From: Algoriphagus formosus
GTDB lineage: Bacteria > Bacteroidota > Bacteroidia > Cytophagales > Cyclobacteriaceae
Assembly: GCF_002807035.1 (NCBI RefSeq)
Contig: NZ_NIUC01000002.1
Coordinates: 181,477-245,476 of the forward strand
DNA length: 64,000 nt
Direction: 5' to 3'
Shown: piece by piece, positions 44,600-52,537 of the stretch
Layout: each line of letters starts with the position of its first letter
How positions within the stretch are numbered: position 1 is the first letter of the stretch
Made by a program: the position numbers and the translations under genes
Notes under the pieces: model-generated
Seen by the model: only the letters and a program-made list of their open reading frames with translations
What the model was told of the DNA's origin: nothing
Databases searched by the model: none

Positions 44600-45729
44600 G
44601 AATCCTCCACAGCAAGCGCTGCAAGGCTCAAAGCGGCAGGAATTTTAGCCATTTTCATCAAAGCCAATTCGACATGAAGCCGCTGATTCTTACTACTCTT
44701 GTAATGAATATCGCATTGATTGGCGATGGATAGCGCACTCAAAAGGAATGACTGACTACTCGCTTTGGACTGCTCAATATAGTTGGCTTTCACCTCATCA
44801 GACACTTCCAATAGATTCACTGTCGCAGAATCTTGTACCACCAACAAATCTCTGAAATGCTCGGCCAGCCCAACAACAAAATTATGCCCATCGAACCCCT
44901 TTTTGAGGATTTCGTCAAAGATCAACAAAGTGTCTGCAATATTTCCAGCGAGAAGCGCCTCTACCACTTTGAAATAATAGTCATAGTCCAAAATGTGGAG
45001 ATTTGCGATGGTCTCTTGATAGGTGACTTTCTTCCCCGCGGAATAGGTAACAATCAAGTCAAAAATCGAAAGTGCATCCCGAAGTGCTCCATCTGCTTTA
45101 GCCGCAATTAGCCGCAAAGCCTCATCCTCATAATCTACGCTCTCCTCTTTGGCGATGTATTGCAAATGCTCCGCAATGTGCTTGATCTGAATTCGGTTGA
45201 AATCAAAAATCTGACATCGGGAAAGGATAGTAGGTATAATCTTATGCTTTTCTGTAGTTGCCAGAATGAAAATCGCATATTTTGGAGGTTCTTCCAAGGT
45301 CTTCAAAAAGGCATTAAAAGCTTGATTGGAAAGCATGTGAACCTCATCAATGATATAGACTTTGTATTGACCTTTTTGAGGAGCATAACGAACCTGATCA
45401 ACCAGATTCCGGATATCATCTACAGAGTTGTTGGACGCCGCATCCAGCTCATAAATATTGAATGAAGCATTGTTTTGGAAGGAAAGACAGGACTCGCATG
45501 TACCACAAGCTTCCTGATCTTCACCTCGATTTTCGCAGTTGATGGTTTTGGCAAGGATCCGGGCACAGGTAGTTTTCCCTACTCCACGAGGACCACAAAA
45601 TAAAAAAGCTTGAGCTAAGTGATTGTTTTTAATCGCATTCTGAAGCGTAGTAGTAATGTGCTGCTGCCCTACGACACTTTTGAAGTTTGCCGGTCTATAT
45701 TTTCTTGCCGAAACAACGAAATTTTCCAT
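44584..45729 (-). CDS. dnaX: DNA polymerase III gamma/tau subunit (clamp loader ATPase; gamma form)
   Basis: A 381-residue in-frame product. FVVSARKYRPANFKSVVGQQ opens the AAA+ domain, the Walker A is FCGPRGVGKTTCARILAK (about 43-60), four cysteines (CENRGEDQEACGTCESC) bind zinc, and YIIDEVHMLSNQAFNAFLK is Walker B. Domains II and III follow, and the protein ends in KKKA at TAG 44584-44586, right after A10. It loads the sliding clamp during replication. The stop lies where gamma ends in organisms with programmed dnaX shifts, so two products are likely. Confidence 0.9.
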   Translation of the reverse strand: MENFVVSARKYRPANFKSVVGQQHITTTLQNAIKNNHLAQAFLFCGPRGVGKTTCARILAKTINCENRGEDQEACGTCESCLSFQNNASFNIYELDAASNNSVDDIRNLVDQVRYAPQKGQYKVYIIDEVHMLSNQAFNAFLKTLEEPPKYAIFILATTEKHKIIPTILSRCQIFDFNRIQIKHIAEHLQYIAKEESVDYEDEALRLIAAKADGALRDALSIFDLIVTYSAGKKVTYQETIANLHILDYDYYFKVVEALLAGNIADTLLIFDEILKKGFDGHNFVVGLAEHFRDLLVVQDSATVNLLEVSDEVKANYIEQSKASSQSFLLSALSIANQCDIHYKSSKNQRLHVELALMKMAKIPAALSLAALAVEDSKKKA

Positions 45730-45774
45730 CGCTGCAAGATATAAAAATCTCTTTGATTGGAAGGTGGATTGGAG

Positions 45775-45861
45775 AATTTGAAAATTGAAAAATTGAAAGA
45801 TTGGTTGAAAAGTGTAAAAGTTTGAAAGTTGAAAAGTGAAAAAGTTGGAAGGTTGGAAAGT
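45775..45861. repeat. degenerate GTTGAAA-type tandem repeat
   Basis: The dnaX upstream region holds many imperfect copies of AAGTTGAAAA/AATTGAAAG (for example GAAAATTGAAAAATTGAAAG and TTTGAAAGTTGAAAAGTG). Such AG-rich low-complexity tracts are common between Bacteroidota genes. No coding potential. Confidence 0.6.
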
Positions 45862-46009
45862 GATCGTCTCGGTGGAAGCGATACTGGGACTTCAAGCAAG
45901 GTTTCTAACTCAAAAGAACACTGAACTAAGAACGATGAACCGTAATTATGGAAATAAAGACTTCTACTACTTACAACTAACCATTTACCATTTACTTACC
46001 CTCCACTCC

Positions 46010-46039
46010 TTGAGTGGAACCAAATTTGCCTTACCTTTG
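46010..46039 (+). promoter_or_regulatory. promoter of ssrA
   Basis: TTG (46010-46012), 19 bp spacer, then TACCTTTG (46032-46039), an exact TAnnTTTG -7 box. The mature tmRNA 5' end at 46054 is 15 bp downstream, so a short 5' leader is likely removed by RNase P. Confidence 0.75.
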
Positions 46040-46053
46040 TCTAAGTACAAAAT

Positions 46054-46453
46054 GGGGCTGACCGGTATTGACAGTAAGTGTAAAGATCGGGCTCGCATGC
46101 AGGCTGGAGTATGTACGGCCTTGAAAGATTCATACGAACCATAAATGGCGAAACTTCTTACGCCATGGCTGCCTAATCTAACCTACTAGGATAGATTGCT
46201 TAAAGGGTTGAGTTACAAACAGTAATTCCCCGGCCACATCTCACCACCTGTGGTCTGATCCGGGTGGAGTTGAGGTGTCGATCAGGTCAGACTGCTGCTT
46301 GCGATGCGATTAAGCAAGCTTAAGACTCAGTCGCTAAGCTAGACTCAGGTGTGTCACCCAGCATAGTCTAGTCGAAAAACCAATCGGTGACTAAGCATGT
46401 AGACGGTACGGTGTTTCCTTATCTGGACGCGAGTTCGAATCTCGCCAGCTCCA
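46054..46453 (+). ncRNA. ssrA: tmRNA (ssrA), 3' end supplied by the integrated island
   Basis: The 5' end GGGGCTG (46054-46060) pairs with CAGCTCC (46446-46452), and the T-arm GGACGCGAGTTCGAATCTCGCC lies just before; here its loop is GTTCGAAT. The tag frame resumes at GGC 46147 and reads G-E-T-S-Y-A-M-A-A then TAA (46174-46176), close to known Bacteroidota tags. The discriminator A is 46453; the next bases are CGT, so CCA is not encoded and must be added by tRNA nucleotidyltransferase. From 46273 the sequence is identical to the displaced copy at the other island end. tmRNA rescues stalled ribosomes with SmpB. Confidence 0.95.
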
Positions 46454-46454
46454 C
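46273..46454 (+). repeat. left island junction: 182-bp ssrA direct repeat
   Basis: The 182 bases match 62693-62874 without a mismatch (offset 16,420). Immediately outside, the copies differ (TG|AGG versus TA|AGG at the left, CCAC|GT versus CCAC|CA at the right), which sets the edges. It covers the pseudoknot region and the tRNA-like 3' end of tmRNA. Confidence 0.92.
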
Positions 46455-46470
46455 GTTTTAGATTAAATAG

Positions 46471-46508
46471 GCCCTGTAAAGACTTAATTTACAGGGCTTT
46501 ATTTTTTG
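46471..46508 (+). terminator. island-borne terminator for ssrA
   Basis: GCCCTGTAAA (46471-46480) pairs with TTTACAGGGC (46488-46497), followed by TTTATTTTTT. It differs from the original ssrA terminator, now at 62890, so the island brought its own. Confidence 0.88.
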
Positions 46509-46518
46509 ATGATGTTTT

Positions 46519-46540
46519 TCCAGTGGATATTCAGTGGTAC
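46519..46540 (+). repeat. 11-bp tandem sites near left end (candidate integrase arm sites)
   Basis: TCCAGTGGATA and TTCAGTGGTAC are tandem 11-bp units sharing CAGTGG. The same pair, in the same orientation, occurs at 62566-62587 near the other end, which suggests arm-type binding by the recombinase. Confidence 0.5.
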
Positions 46541-46554
46541 AACCTGGTTAAACA

Positions 46555-47064
46555 TTAATTTGATTTGATACTTTTTACTAAGTTAAGGAATTCTGATTCA
46601 ACTTTTGGGTTCACCACGTTTCCACTCAGATTTATAAGATAAGCATTCTTTCCCAAAATAAATGCAGCAGTGCATTCCTTCATAGTCAGTTCTGAATCAA
46701 CCCTAGCTGTGCTGACATATTGAACTGAATTTTGAGAAAGGATCTTTCCAGTAGAAATTAATCTACCTCCACTGCTCAAAACCCCTTCCTTAATATTTGC
46801 CAAGAAACTAGAAATATAAGTTTCACGGGTACTAGAGAATTGAGTAAGATCCTTGGAGAGGTCAATTACAGAAATACTGAAAATATAGACCTGCCCAGCT
46901 TTTTGGTAATTACAGGTATAATACACGTTACTTCCTTGCCTTTGACTCATTTTAGGATTGCACTCCCATTGAATAGAAATGTCCTGATTTTGAAATGAAG
47001 CTTGACTGTAGGAATTACTCAGGCTAAGCAAGAGCCCAAGAATTGAGAATAATAGATTTTTCAT
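46555..47064 (-). CDS. exported protein of unknown function
   Basis: A 169-residue protein with a signal peptide (MKNLLFSILGLLLSLSNSYS, cut before QAS). The mature part is a compact alpha/beta sequence with two cysteines near the start (WECNPK, YTCNYQ) and one later (KECTAAF). It ends LVKSIKSN, a pattern common in small periplasmic proteins of this phylum. No family is recognised. It is the island gene nearest attL and is separated from radC by 26 bp on the same strand. Confidence 0.65.
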   Translation of the reverse strand: MKNLLFSILGLLLSLSNSYSQASFQNQDISIQWECNPKMSQRQGSNVYYTCNYQKAGQVYIFSISVIDLSKDLTQFSSTRETYISSFLANIKEGVLSSGGRLISTGKILSQNSVQYVSTARVDSELTMKECTAAFILGKNAYLINLSGNVVNPKVESEFLNLVKSIKSN

Positions 47065-47090
47065 TTTGATTGAATTTATAGTTTTTAAAA

Positions 47091-47537
47091 TTAGATTAAT
47101 CCTTCATCTGCAAAGCTGAAATACCCTTCATCTGAAAGAATCAAATGATCAAATAGATGAATGTCCATCACCTTGCATCCTTTTGCTACTCTCTTGGTAA
47201 GATTTAAATCACTAGAAGATGGTTTCAAATTGCCTGAAGGATGATTATGGCTTAAAATAACGCTGGTAGCAAGGCTTTTTAACCCCACACCAAGGATTAT
47301 CTTCATGTCACAGGTAACACTTGATATACCTCCTGTAAATGCTTTAAAATAACCCAAAATCCTGCCTCCATTATTGAGATACAGAATGATGAATTCTTCT
47401 CTTGCACAAATCAGGTCTTGATTGTATAGCTCTTTCAATACCCTGTAGGCATCTGAAGAGCTTCTGATAGACCCTAAACTTTTATTTTTGTGATTAGGTC
47501 TATATGAAATATTGATTTCTGAGATAGATTCGTTCAT
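47091..47537 (-). CDS. RadC-like JAB/MPN domain protein
   Basis: About 148 residues. The metalloprotease-like JAMM motif is intact: a glutamate in REEFIILYL and SHNHPSGNLKPSSSD (H-x-H-P-x6-S-x2-D), followed by LFDHLILSDEGYFSFADEG. The N-terminal helix-hairpin-helix of chromosomal RadC is missing, as in the short versions carried by mobile elements. The ATG at 47537 is preferred over TTG 47543. The biochemical role of RadC is still unclear; association with phage and island DNA processing is established. Confidence 0.88.
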   Translation of the reverse strand: MNESISEINISYRPNHKNKSLGSIRSSSDAYRVLKELYNQDLICAREEFIILYLNNGGRILGYFKAFTGGISSVTCDMKIILGVGLKSLATSVILSHNHPSGNLKPSSSDLNLTKRVAKGCKVMDIHLFDHLILSDEGYFSFADEGLI

Positions 47538-47561
47538 GTTCAATTTTTTATATAAAAGAAA

Positions 47562-47585
47562 AAACCTACCCCGATTGAGGTAGGT
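47562..47585 (-). terminator. terminator after the DUF3871 gene
   Basis: ACCTACC (47564-47570) pairs with GGTAGGT (47579-47585); on the minus strand the stem is followed by TTTTTTC. It lies just past the stop of the DUF3871 gene. Confidence 0.8.
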
Positions 47586-47591
47586 CTTAGA

Positions 47592-48563
47592 TTAATTCAA
47601 GTACCAGAATCCATCAGATTTATTCTCTAAAGCATTCTGTATCTGCAATGTAAAATCATAAGCATTGACTTCTCTTTCAAGAAATTTGTCAATGTAAGAT
47701 GATTTCACTGCACCAGTCATCAGATTGTATAACCTCCACAGGTCAATTCTACCAGATTCATACCTAGAGAAATTCTCATCACTGTAGTAGGATTCTGCTA
47801 CTCTGGAAATTTGAGTATCATTGATCAGTAGCTCTGGAATATGAAGCTTCTCTTCCTTGGGTAGATACTGATACATTCTAGCTCTTCCAATCAACTTGGC
47901 AAACTGTGATTCAGATAAATCCATTTCTGGGAGTTGCTCCATTCTGGAGATTTGATCTACTGCATCATAGCCAGTGAATAATTCATAGGACTTTGCATAC
48001 AACTCCTGCAAGGACTTCACTTTCAGATCTAACTTTGACCCATCTGTAGAAATGCAAAGGTTGGTACAGACCGTATTTTTGAACCCCACAAAGATTTTGA
48101 AGTGCTCATAACTTCCTTTGTTAGTGTTCATATTGTCCAGATTGTAGGCCTTCACACCTCCAACAGTTAGCTCTAGTAACTGCCCATTGACATCCTGCAT
48201 GATCGTAGGAATGGTTGCCATAAAAGCTAAGCGCTCGTAATAGATGGTCTTTTCATTCGGAAATAATTCACTAGCTTTTTTGTGTCTAGCTTCATAAACC
48301 CTCCCTTTTACTGCATGAGAGACCCTAACTGAGGGTGCTGAAAGATCTCTAATAGAATAAGCATCTTTGGCAGCTTCAGTCACAGCCTCCACAAATTCTA
48401 CTTGAGAAATAGCAGGTTCATTGTCTTTCAGAAATACAGGAATGATGTGTTTATCCCTGATCTCATTTAGATCCATTTCGATGGTATTGGCTTGTAGGAA
48501 TACATTCCCCTTGCCAACTTCTTCAGAGTTGAGGTTTTGAGGCCTCACCAGTGTATTTTCCAT
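47592..48563 (-). CDS. DUF3871 family protein
   Basis: About 323 residues, resembling the Bacteroidota-specific DUF3871 family: VEFVEAVTEAAKDAYSIRDL, VSHAVKGRVYEARHK, and DLWRLYNLMTGAVKSSYIDK near the C-terminus, which in similar proteins is shared with DUF932-type plasmid proteins. Function is unknown; genes of this type occur on mobile elements. The ATG at 48563 is chosen over TTG 48572. It overlaps the RecA-like ATPase gene by 41 bp, so the two are translated together and may act together on DNA. Confidence 0.7.
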   Translation of the reverse strand: MENTLVRPQNLNSEEVGKGNVFLQANTIEMDLNEIRDKHIIPVFLKDNEPAISQVEFVEAVTEAAKDAYSIRDLSAPSVRVSHAVKGRVYEARHKKASELFPNEKTIYYERLAFMATIPTIMQDVNGQLLELTVGGVKAYNLDNMNTNKGSYEHFKIFVGFKNTVCTNLCISTDGSKLDLKVKSLQELYAKSYELFTGYDAVDQISRMEQLPEMDLSESQFAKLIGRARMYQYLPKEEKLHIPELLINDTQISRVAESYYSDENFSRYESGRIDLWRLYNLMTGAVKSSYIDKFLEREVNAYDFTLQIQNALENKSDGFWYLN

Positions 48564-49419
48564 TGGTTTCAAAGGGTTTTGGTTTCAATAATTCCTGCTT
48601 TTTCATAGAAAAGGTTTGAAGCTGATCCTCAGTGACCTTACCAGATTGCTCATACAGCTCATACAGCTCCTGTAGATTTTTACAGGAATTGATGGCTTGC
48701 AATAGATCCATTTTTTCCTCAGGTAATTTGGTATCAGCTGACTCACACCACTCTTTGATCTTTAGACCTGTTTCTTGAGTGATTATAAATTCATGCTGAG
48801 AGGAAAATAAACCAGTTCTATCCTTAGATGCTCTTGCATGGTGTCTGATATTGATGTCAAATACCACCGTGAACTCATAGTCCATCCCATCTCTGGTGAC
48901 TCCTTTTAACCCTACCTTTTCAGGTACAGCTTTGCCATTCTTCTCCATCATCACATAATCTTGCTTTGACCTGATCGTAGCAATCACGTGAACAGGTGTA
49001 TAAAGAATTGCATTAACGAATGCATTGTGTCTTGGAGTAATTTTTGCCCAATTGGAGAAACTGTTCCCAGCCATATTTCCATGGATATCCAAGATTCCAC
49101 CGTCACCCTCCCATTCATGAGAAATAGAGTCCAGAATAATAGCTTCCATACCCTGAGCATGACACATTTTGATTGCTTCCATGTACTTCTCCGGAGTATA
49201 GGGAGCAGTAATTCCAAGTACATTGTATTCTCCAAGATGTGAGTAAAGATCAGCTGAACCATTTTCACTGTCTATCACTGCAATCTTGGACCAATCTCCT
49301 ACCAATCCATAGGCAAGGAGTAGCGCACTGGTAGTCTTACCTGATCCACTTGGACCTTGTAATCCCACTTTAATTTTGGCCTGCCTTCGAGCAGCCCTAC
49401 GGAATACTAAGTTTTCCAT
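48523..49419 (-). CDS. phage-type RecA-like AAA ATPase
   Basis: A 298-residue ATPase. The Walker A is GLQGPSGSGKTTSALLLAYG (about 19-38) and Walker B is EAIILDSISHEWEG (about 93-106), with HVIATIRSKQDYVM as a sensor-like strand. This AAA_24 layout is common in phages and islands, where such proteins (Sak4-like) work next to single-strand annealing proteins. The tail is a non-conserved helical region of about 80 residues that overlaps the DUF3871 start. A role in recombination or replication of the island is inference. Confidence 0.8.
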   Translation of the reverse strand: MENLVFRRAARRQAKIKVGLQGPSGSGKTTSALLLAYGLVGDWSKIAVIDSENGSADLYSHLGEYNVLGITAPYTPEKYMEAIKMCHAQGMEAIILDSISHEWEGDGGILDIHGNMAGNSFSNWAKITPRHNAFVNAILYTPVHVIATIRSKQDYVMMEKNGKAVPEKVGLKGVTRDGMDYEFTVVFDINIRHHARASKDRTGLFSSQHEFIITQETGLKIKEWCESADTKLPEEKMDLLQAINSCKNLQELYELYEQSGKVTEDQLQTFSMKKQELLKPKPFETNGKYTGEASKPQL

Positions 49420-49446
49420 AAGTGTTATAATATAGTTATGTGAAAC

Positions 49447-49472
49447 ACAAAAAGCAGCCCACTCGGACTGCT
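49447..49472 (-). terminator. terminator between helicase-like and ATPase genes
   Basis: Read on the minus strand AGCAGTCC and GGGCTGCT (49472-49453) form an eight-base stem with one G-T pair and a four-base loop, followed by TTTTTG. It separates the restriction operon from the recombination genes downstream. Confidence 0.75.
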
Positions 49473-49686
49473 CTAAACCAGGTATTTAGCCACCTCCACG
49501 TTTGAATATATAAATCCAAAAATTTGAAAAACTCAAACAATAGATGGCGGGGTATGACCCAATTCAAGACTTATGGGGGGTAGTGATCCAATGTTATTTT
49601 GGTAAATTCTGAATCAGAAGTTCAAAATTTTTTATATAAAAAAATTTGGAAAAGTACAGATGTATTAATTTTAATAGATTAGATTC

Positions 49687-51774
49687 CTACACCTGCACAT
49701 TATTAAAATCTGTATCAATCAAGTGTTCAAGATTTATTTTCCCAAAATCTAGTCCTTTACTTTTAGGCGTTTTAGACACATCTTTCAAATGATCTGTTAG
49801 ACTCAAGATTTTTTCTACTATGGATGGTTTTTCTAAATCTTTTTCTTCAAACTTAAATTTAGGCCTATCACCACCTTCCTTTTTAAGTCCAAAAAAATGC
49901 TCCATCAAAATAGAAGCGTTTTCAGTTGGATTACCAACTTGAAAAAATGATCTGAAGTGTTGTCGAATAAATGCTTTGTTTTCTAAGATTTTTGGAATTT
50001 CGGAGGAGGATAGATATTTCTTTTGTGTTCTTTTTTGGGTCAGAATTTTCACTAATTCACTAAATGCTGCAGGATATCTAGTATAAAGCCTTAGTCCATC
50101 AACCACTACAGAGGAAATTTGATATGGTTTTTTTAATCTCGAATAATGGCTTGCTAATCCCCAACAATTTTCTTCTTCCAATGAAAAAGCTCTTCCAAAT
50201 AAATACCAGTAGGCAGCTACTTTTATGGATTGCTTGGATTCATCATCAAGAAACCTGTCTACTAGATTTCTACTTTCATAATCAGCATCTAGGTTATCCA
50301 AAAACTTATCCAGCGTTTCTGCCTCTTTCTCCTCATCAGTTCTTTTATCAGGTAGTATGGAATACTTGGAATTAGTATAATCCAAATATTCTATCTTATA
50401 CCTTTCATTTAGCTTTGAAATGAGAATTTCACCTTTCTTCTTATAAAGCTCAACCTTATCCAATTCATGATTTTCTAGATCCTCCAATAGCCAGTTTACT
50501 GCTGGTTTTCCCTCATTATTGATATAAATCAGACTAGATTTTGTCTCTGAGATTGCCTTGATAAGATCTGCCCTATCTTTTTCCTCCTCAATTTTTGTAG
50601 TGACGTAATCAATTAAACCATTTAGGTCCTCTTTCCTTTTACCTAAAGGAACTTTCGGTAATTGGTAGTTAATATTTCCCTCTAGCGATAAAGCAAAAGT
50701 ATAGGGTGGTTTTTGTTCCTTAGTCCTTGATCTACCAAAGAATTGAACCAAGTTCTCAAAACTGAATGCATGATGTACTTTGCCTTTCAGGGTTATTGCA
50801 ACGGCATGAATATTTTCATGAATGTCAATTCCACTGAAATTTATGCAGGAAGTTAGATTAATGGGAGTGGGCAATATTCCTGATTTAATTTCAAACTTGT
50901 TGTACTTTTTGTAGAACCTTTCCTTGCTATTAGAACTTACATGGACTGAAACTAGATTTTCAATTTTAGCTTTTTCAAATATCTCAATCATCTCTGATAA
51001 ACCTTCTAAAGAATTGAGACCAATTAGGAACTTATTGTCTTTAGATTGGCCATTTTTGCTTTTAAAAAAGTCAACCAACTGGTTAGCAATTCCCCAGTGT
51101 GGGTGTTTCTTAAAAGTTCGAATCTCTAGCCTCTCCTTGTCTCTTGTATAAGGTATACCTAATTCATCAGTCTTATGGGTAAAAACTTCCAGATCATACT
51201 GAGGCAATTTCTTTAGTTCTTCATCAGAAAAATCTAATAGGGTCGCAGAAACCAAGCATTTTCGCTTAAACTTCTTGAAGTAGTCAAAACATAGCGGAAG
51301 TTTAGATCTAAATCCTGATTGCATTTGGAGCAATTCCACTTCATCCAATACCAGAAAAAACTCTTTGAAAGGATTACAACCAACCTCGTGTAATGCCTCC
51401 ACCAACTTCTCAATACTATCTGCTACAACTGAGAATTTAGGATTTTTAGACTTATTTCTGGAATACCAGTCCTTGATTTGATATTTACTAGTTGATTGGT
51501 TATTGGGATCTGTTCCCACAAAAAAAGTATTCCGTCCTTTCTTTTTGTAGTCTTCGAACTTTTCAAAAGCTAATCTTCTAAATGGAAACACCAATATAGA
51601 AGGTCTATCTGCATGGAATTCACAGAAGGTAGCCCCCATGCCAGGATACTTCTTATTGAATATCCCTTCAGGTAGGCCATTTCTAAAATTGAGCTTTTCT
51701 CCTATATAATCAAATAGATACTGATCCTCACGGAGCCAAACAGATTCTCTTACCTTTTCAAAGTCAATTTCCAT
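49687..51774 (-). CDS. SF2 helicase-like protein with degenerate P-loop
   Basis: A 695-residue protein. Superfamily-2 helicase motifs are recognisable in order: PGMGAT (44-49) at the Walker A position but without the catalytic lysine, LVLDEVE (141-147, motif II), VSAT (175-178, motif III) and LVQFFGRSR (342-350, motif VI). The last about 300 residues match nothing I know. It may bind nucleic acid or act as an altered ATPase. It is the last gene of the run that begins with type III mod, starting 51 bp after the DUF5131 gene. Membership in that system is likely by position only. Confidence 0.6.
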   Translation of the reverse strand: MEIDFEKVRESVWLREDQYLFDYIGEKLNFRNGLPEGIFNKKYPGMGATFCEFHADRPSILVFPFRRLAFEKFEDYKKKGRNTFFVGTDPNNQSTSKYQIKDWYSRNKSKNPKFSVVADSIEKLVEALHEVGCNPFKEFFLVLDEVELLQMQSGFRSKLPLCFDYFKKFKRKCLVSATLLDFSDEELKKLPQYDLEVFTHKTDELGIPYTRDKERLEIRTFKKHPHWGIANQLVDFFKSKNGQSKDNKFLIGLNSLEGLSEMIEIFEKAKIENLVSVHVSSNSKERFYKKYNKFEIKSGILPTPINLTSCINFSGIDIHENIHAVAITLKGKVHHAFSFENLVQFFGRSRTKEQKPPYTFALSLEGNINYQLPKVPLGKRKEDLNGLIDYVTTKIEEEKDRADLIKAISETKSSLIYINNEGKPAVNWLLEDLENHELDKVELYKKKGEILISKLNERYKIEYLDYTNSKYSILPDKRTDEEKEAETLDKFLDNLDADYESRNLVDRFLDDESKQSIKVAAYWYLFGRAFSLEEENCWGLASHYSRLKKPYQISSVVVDGLRLYTRYPAAFSELVKILTQKRTQKKYLSSSEIPKILENKAFIRQHFRSFFQVGNPTENASILMEHFFGLKKEGGDRPKFKFEEKDLEKPSIVEKILSLTDHLKDVSKTPKSKGLDFGKINLEHLIDTDFNNVQV

Positions 51775-51825
51775 TTAATTACCTTTATTCTTAAAATCAA
51801 TAAGTATTATCGATTGCCTTAAACC

Positions 51826-52536
51826 TTAACTGATTGGCATATCATTAAAAGTCTGTCCATTTAATTCTCGTCCTGCTTTTTTCTTATTTGTTCCACCCCA
51901 TTGCTTAAAAAAGAACGCAGAACCAAAAATCTCACATTGTTCTTTTATTTCTAAAACCCATTCCTTTTTCATTGGTCTTGGATTTCTTCCACTTTCTCCA
52001 CCAACAATAACCCAATCAATATATGATAGATTGATTCCTGCGAGAGATCCAATTAATGGTTCGCAGGAAAGGAATTTAACCGAAGCATTATTTAACCTTA
52101 AAAGATCAATTCTATTGATAACTCGTTCGTCTTCTACAGATGTGCCCAGCCAGATATTTTTGCTCCATGTTAAATCCTCATTTAATTCCAGTGCTCTTTC
52201 CGGACGTTTCGTAAGGACTTGAAATACATGACTCAAATTATCATTCATGACTTTGAATACGTCCTTTATAAAGTCAACTGGCACATCAGGATGGAACAAA
52301 TCACTCATAGAGTTTACAAATACCATTTTTGACCCTTTCCATTCATAGGGATCAGCCAATGTTGTCGGATGGGTTCTTACTTTCTTAAAGCCGTCTTTAT
52401 ATTTTTCCAACCCCATAGCTTGTAAGCGTCTCGACATTACTTCTGCATAGCAGAACTTGCATCCAGCCGAAACCTTTGAACAGCCCGTTACGGGATTCCA
52501 TGTTAATTCTGTCCACTCTATTGATGATTGTGCCAT
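51826..52536 (-). CDS. DUF5131 (phage Gp37/Gp68) three-Cys-motif protein
   Basis: About 236 residues. TGCSKVSAGCKFCYAEVMSRR holds C19-x6-C26-x2-C29, a radical-SAM-like cysteine triad, and the family core WNPVTGCS, KGSKMVFVNSMSDLFHPDVP, LTKRPERALEL, NIWLGTSVE, SCEPLIG, VIVGGESGRNPRPM and FFFKQWGG is complete. Start: ATG 52536 has a strong AAAGGAG upstream; the TTG at 52569 would overlap TcmP. It lies one base after tcmP. The pair is a recognised conserved two-gene unit with no known reaction; a 4Fe-4S/SAM enzyme is inferred. Confidence 0.88.
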   Translation of the reverse strand: MAQSSIEWTELTWNPVTGCSKVSAGCKFCYAEVMSRRLQAMGLEKYKDGFKKVRTHPTTLADPYEWKGSKMVFVNSMSDLFHPDVPVDFIKDVFKVMNDNLSHVFQVLTKRPERALELNEDLTWSKNIWLGTSVEDERVINRIDLLRLNNASVKFLSCEPLIGSLAGINLSYIDWVIVGGESGRNPRPMKKEWVLEIKEQCEIFGSAFFFKQWGGTNKKKAGRELNGQTFNDMPIS

Positions 52537-52537
52537 T

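Noticed and set aside
45775..45861. CRISPR-like or functional tandem array upstream of dnaX
   Set aside because: Units are short, degenerate and without spacers; it is low-complexity sequence.
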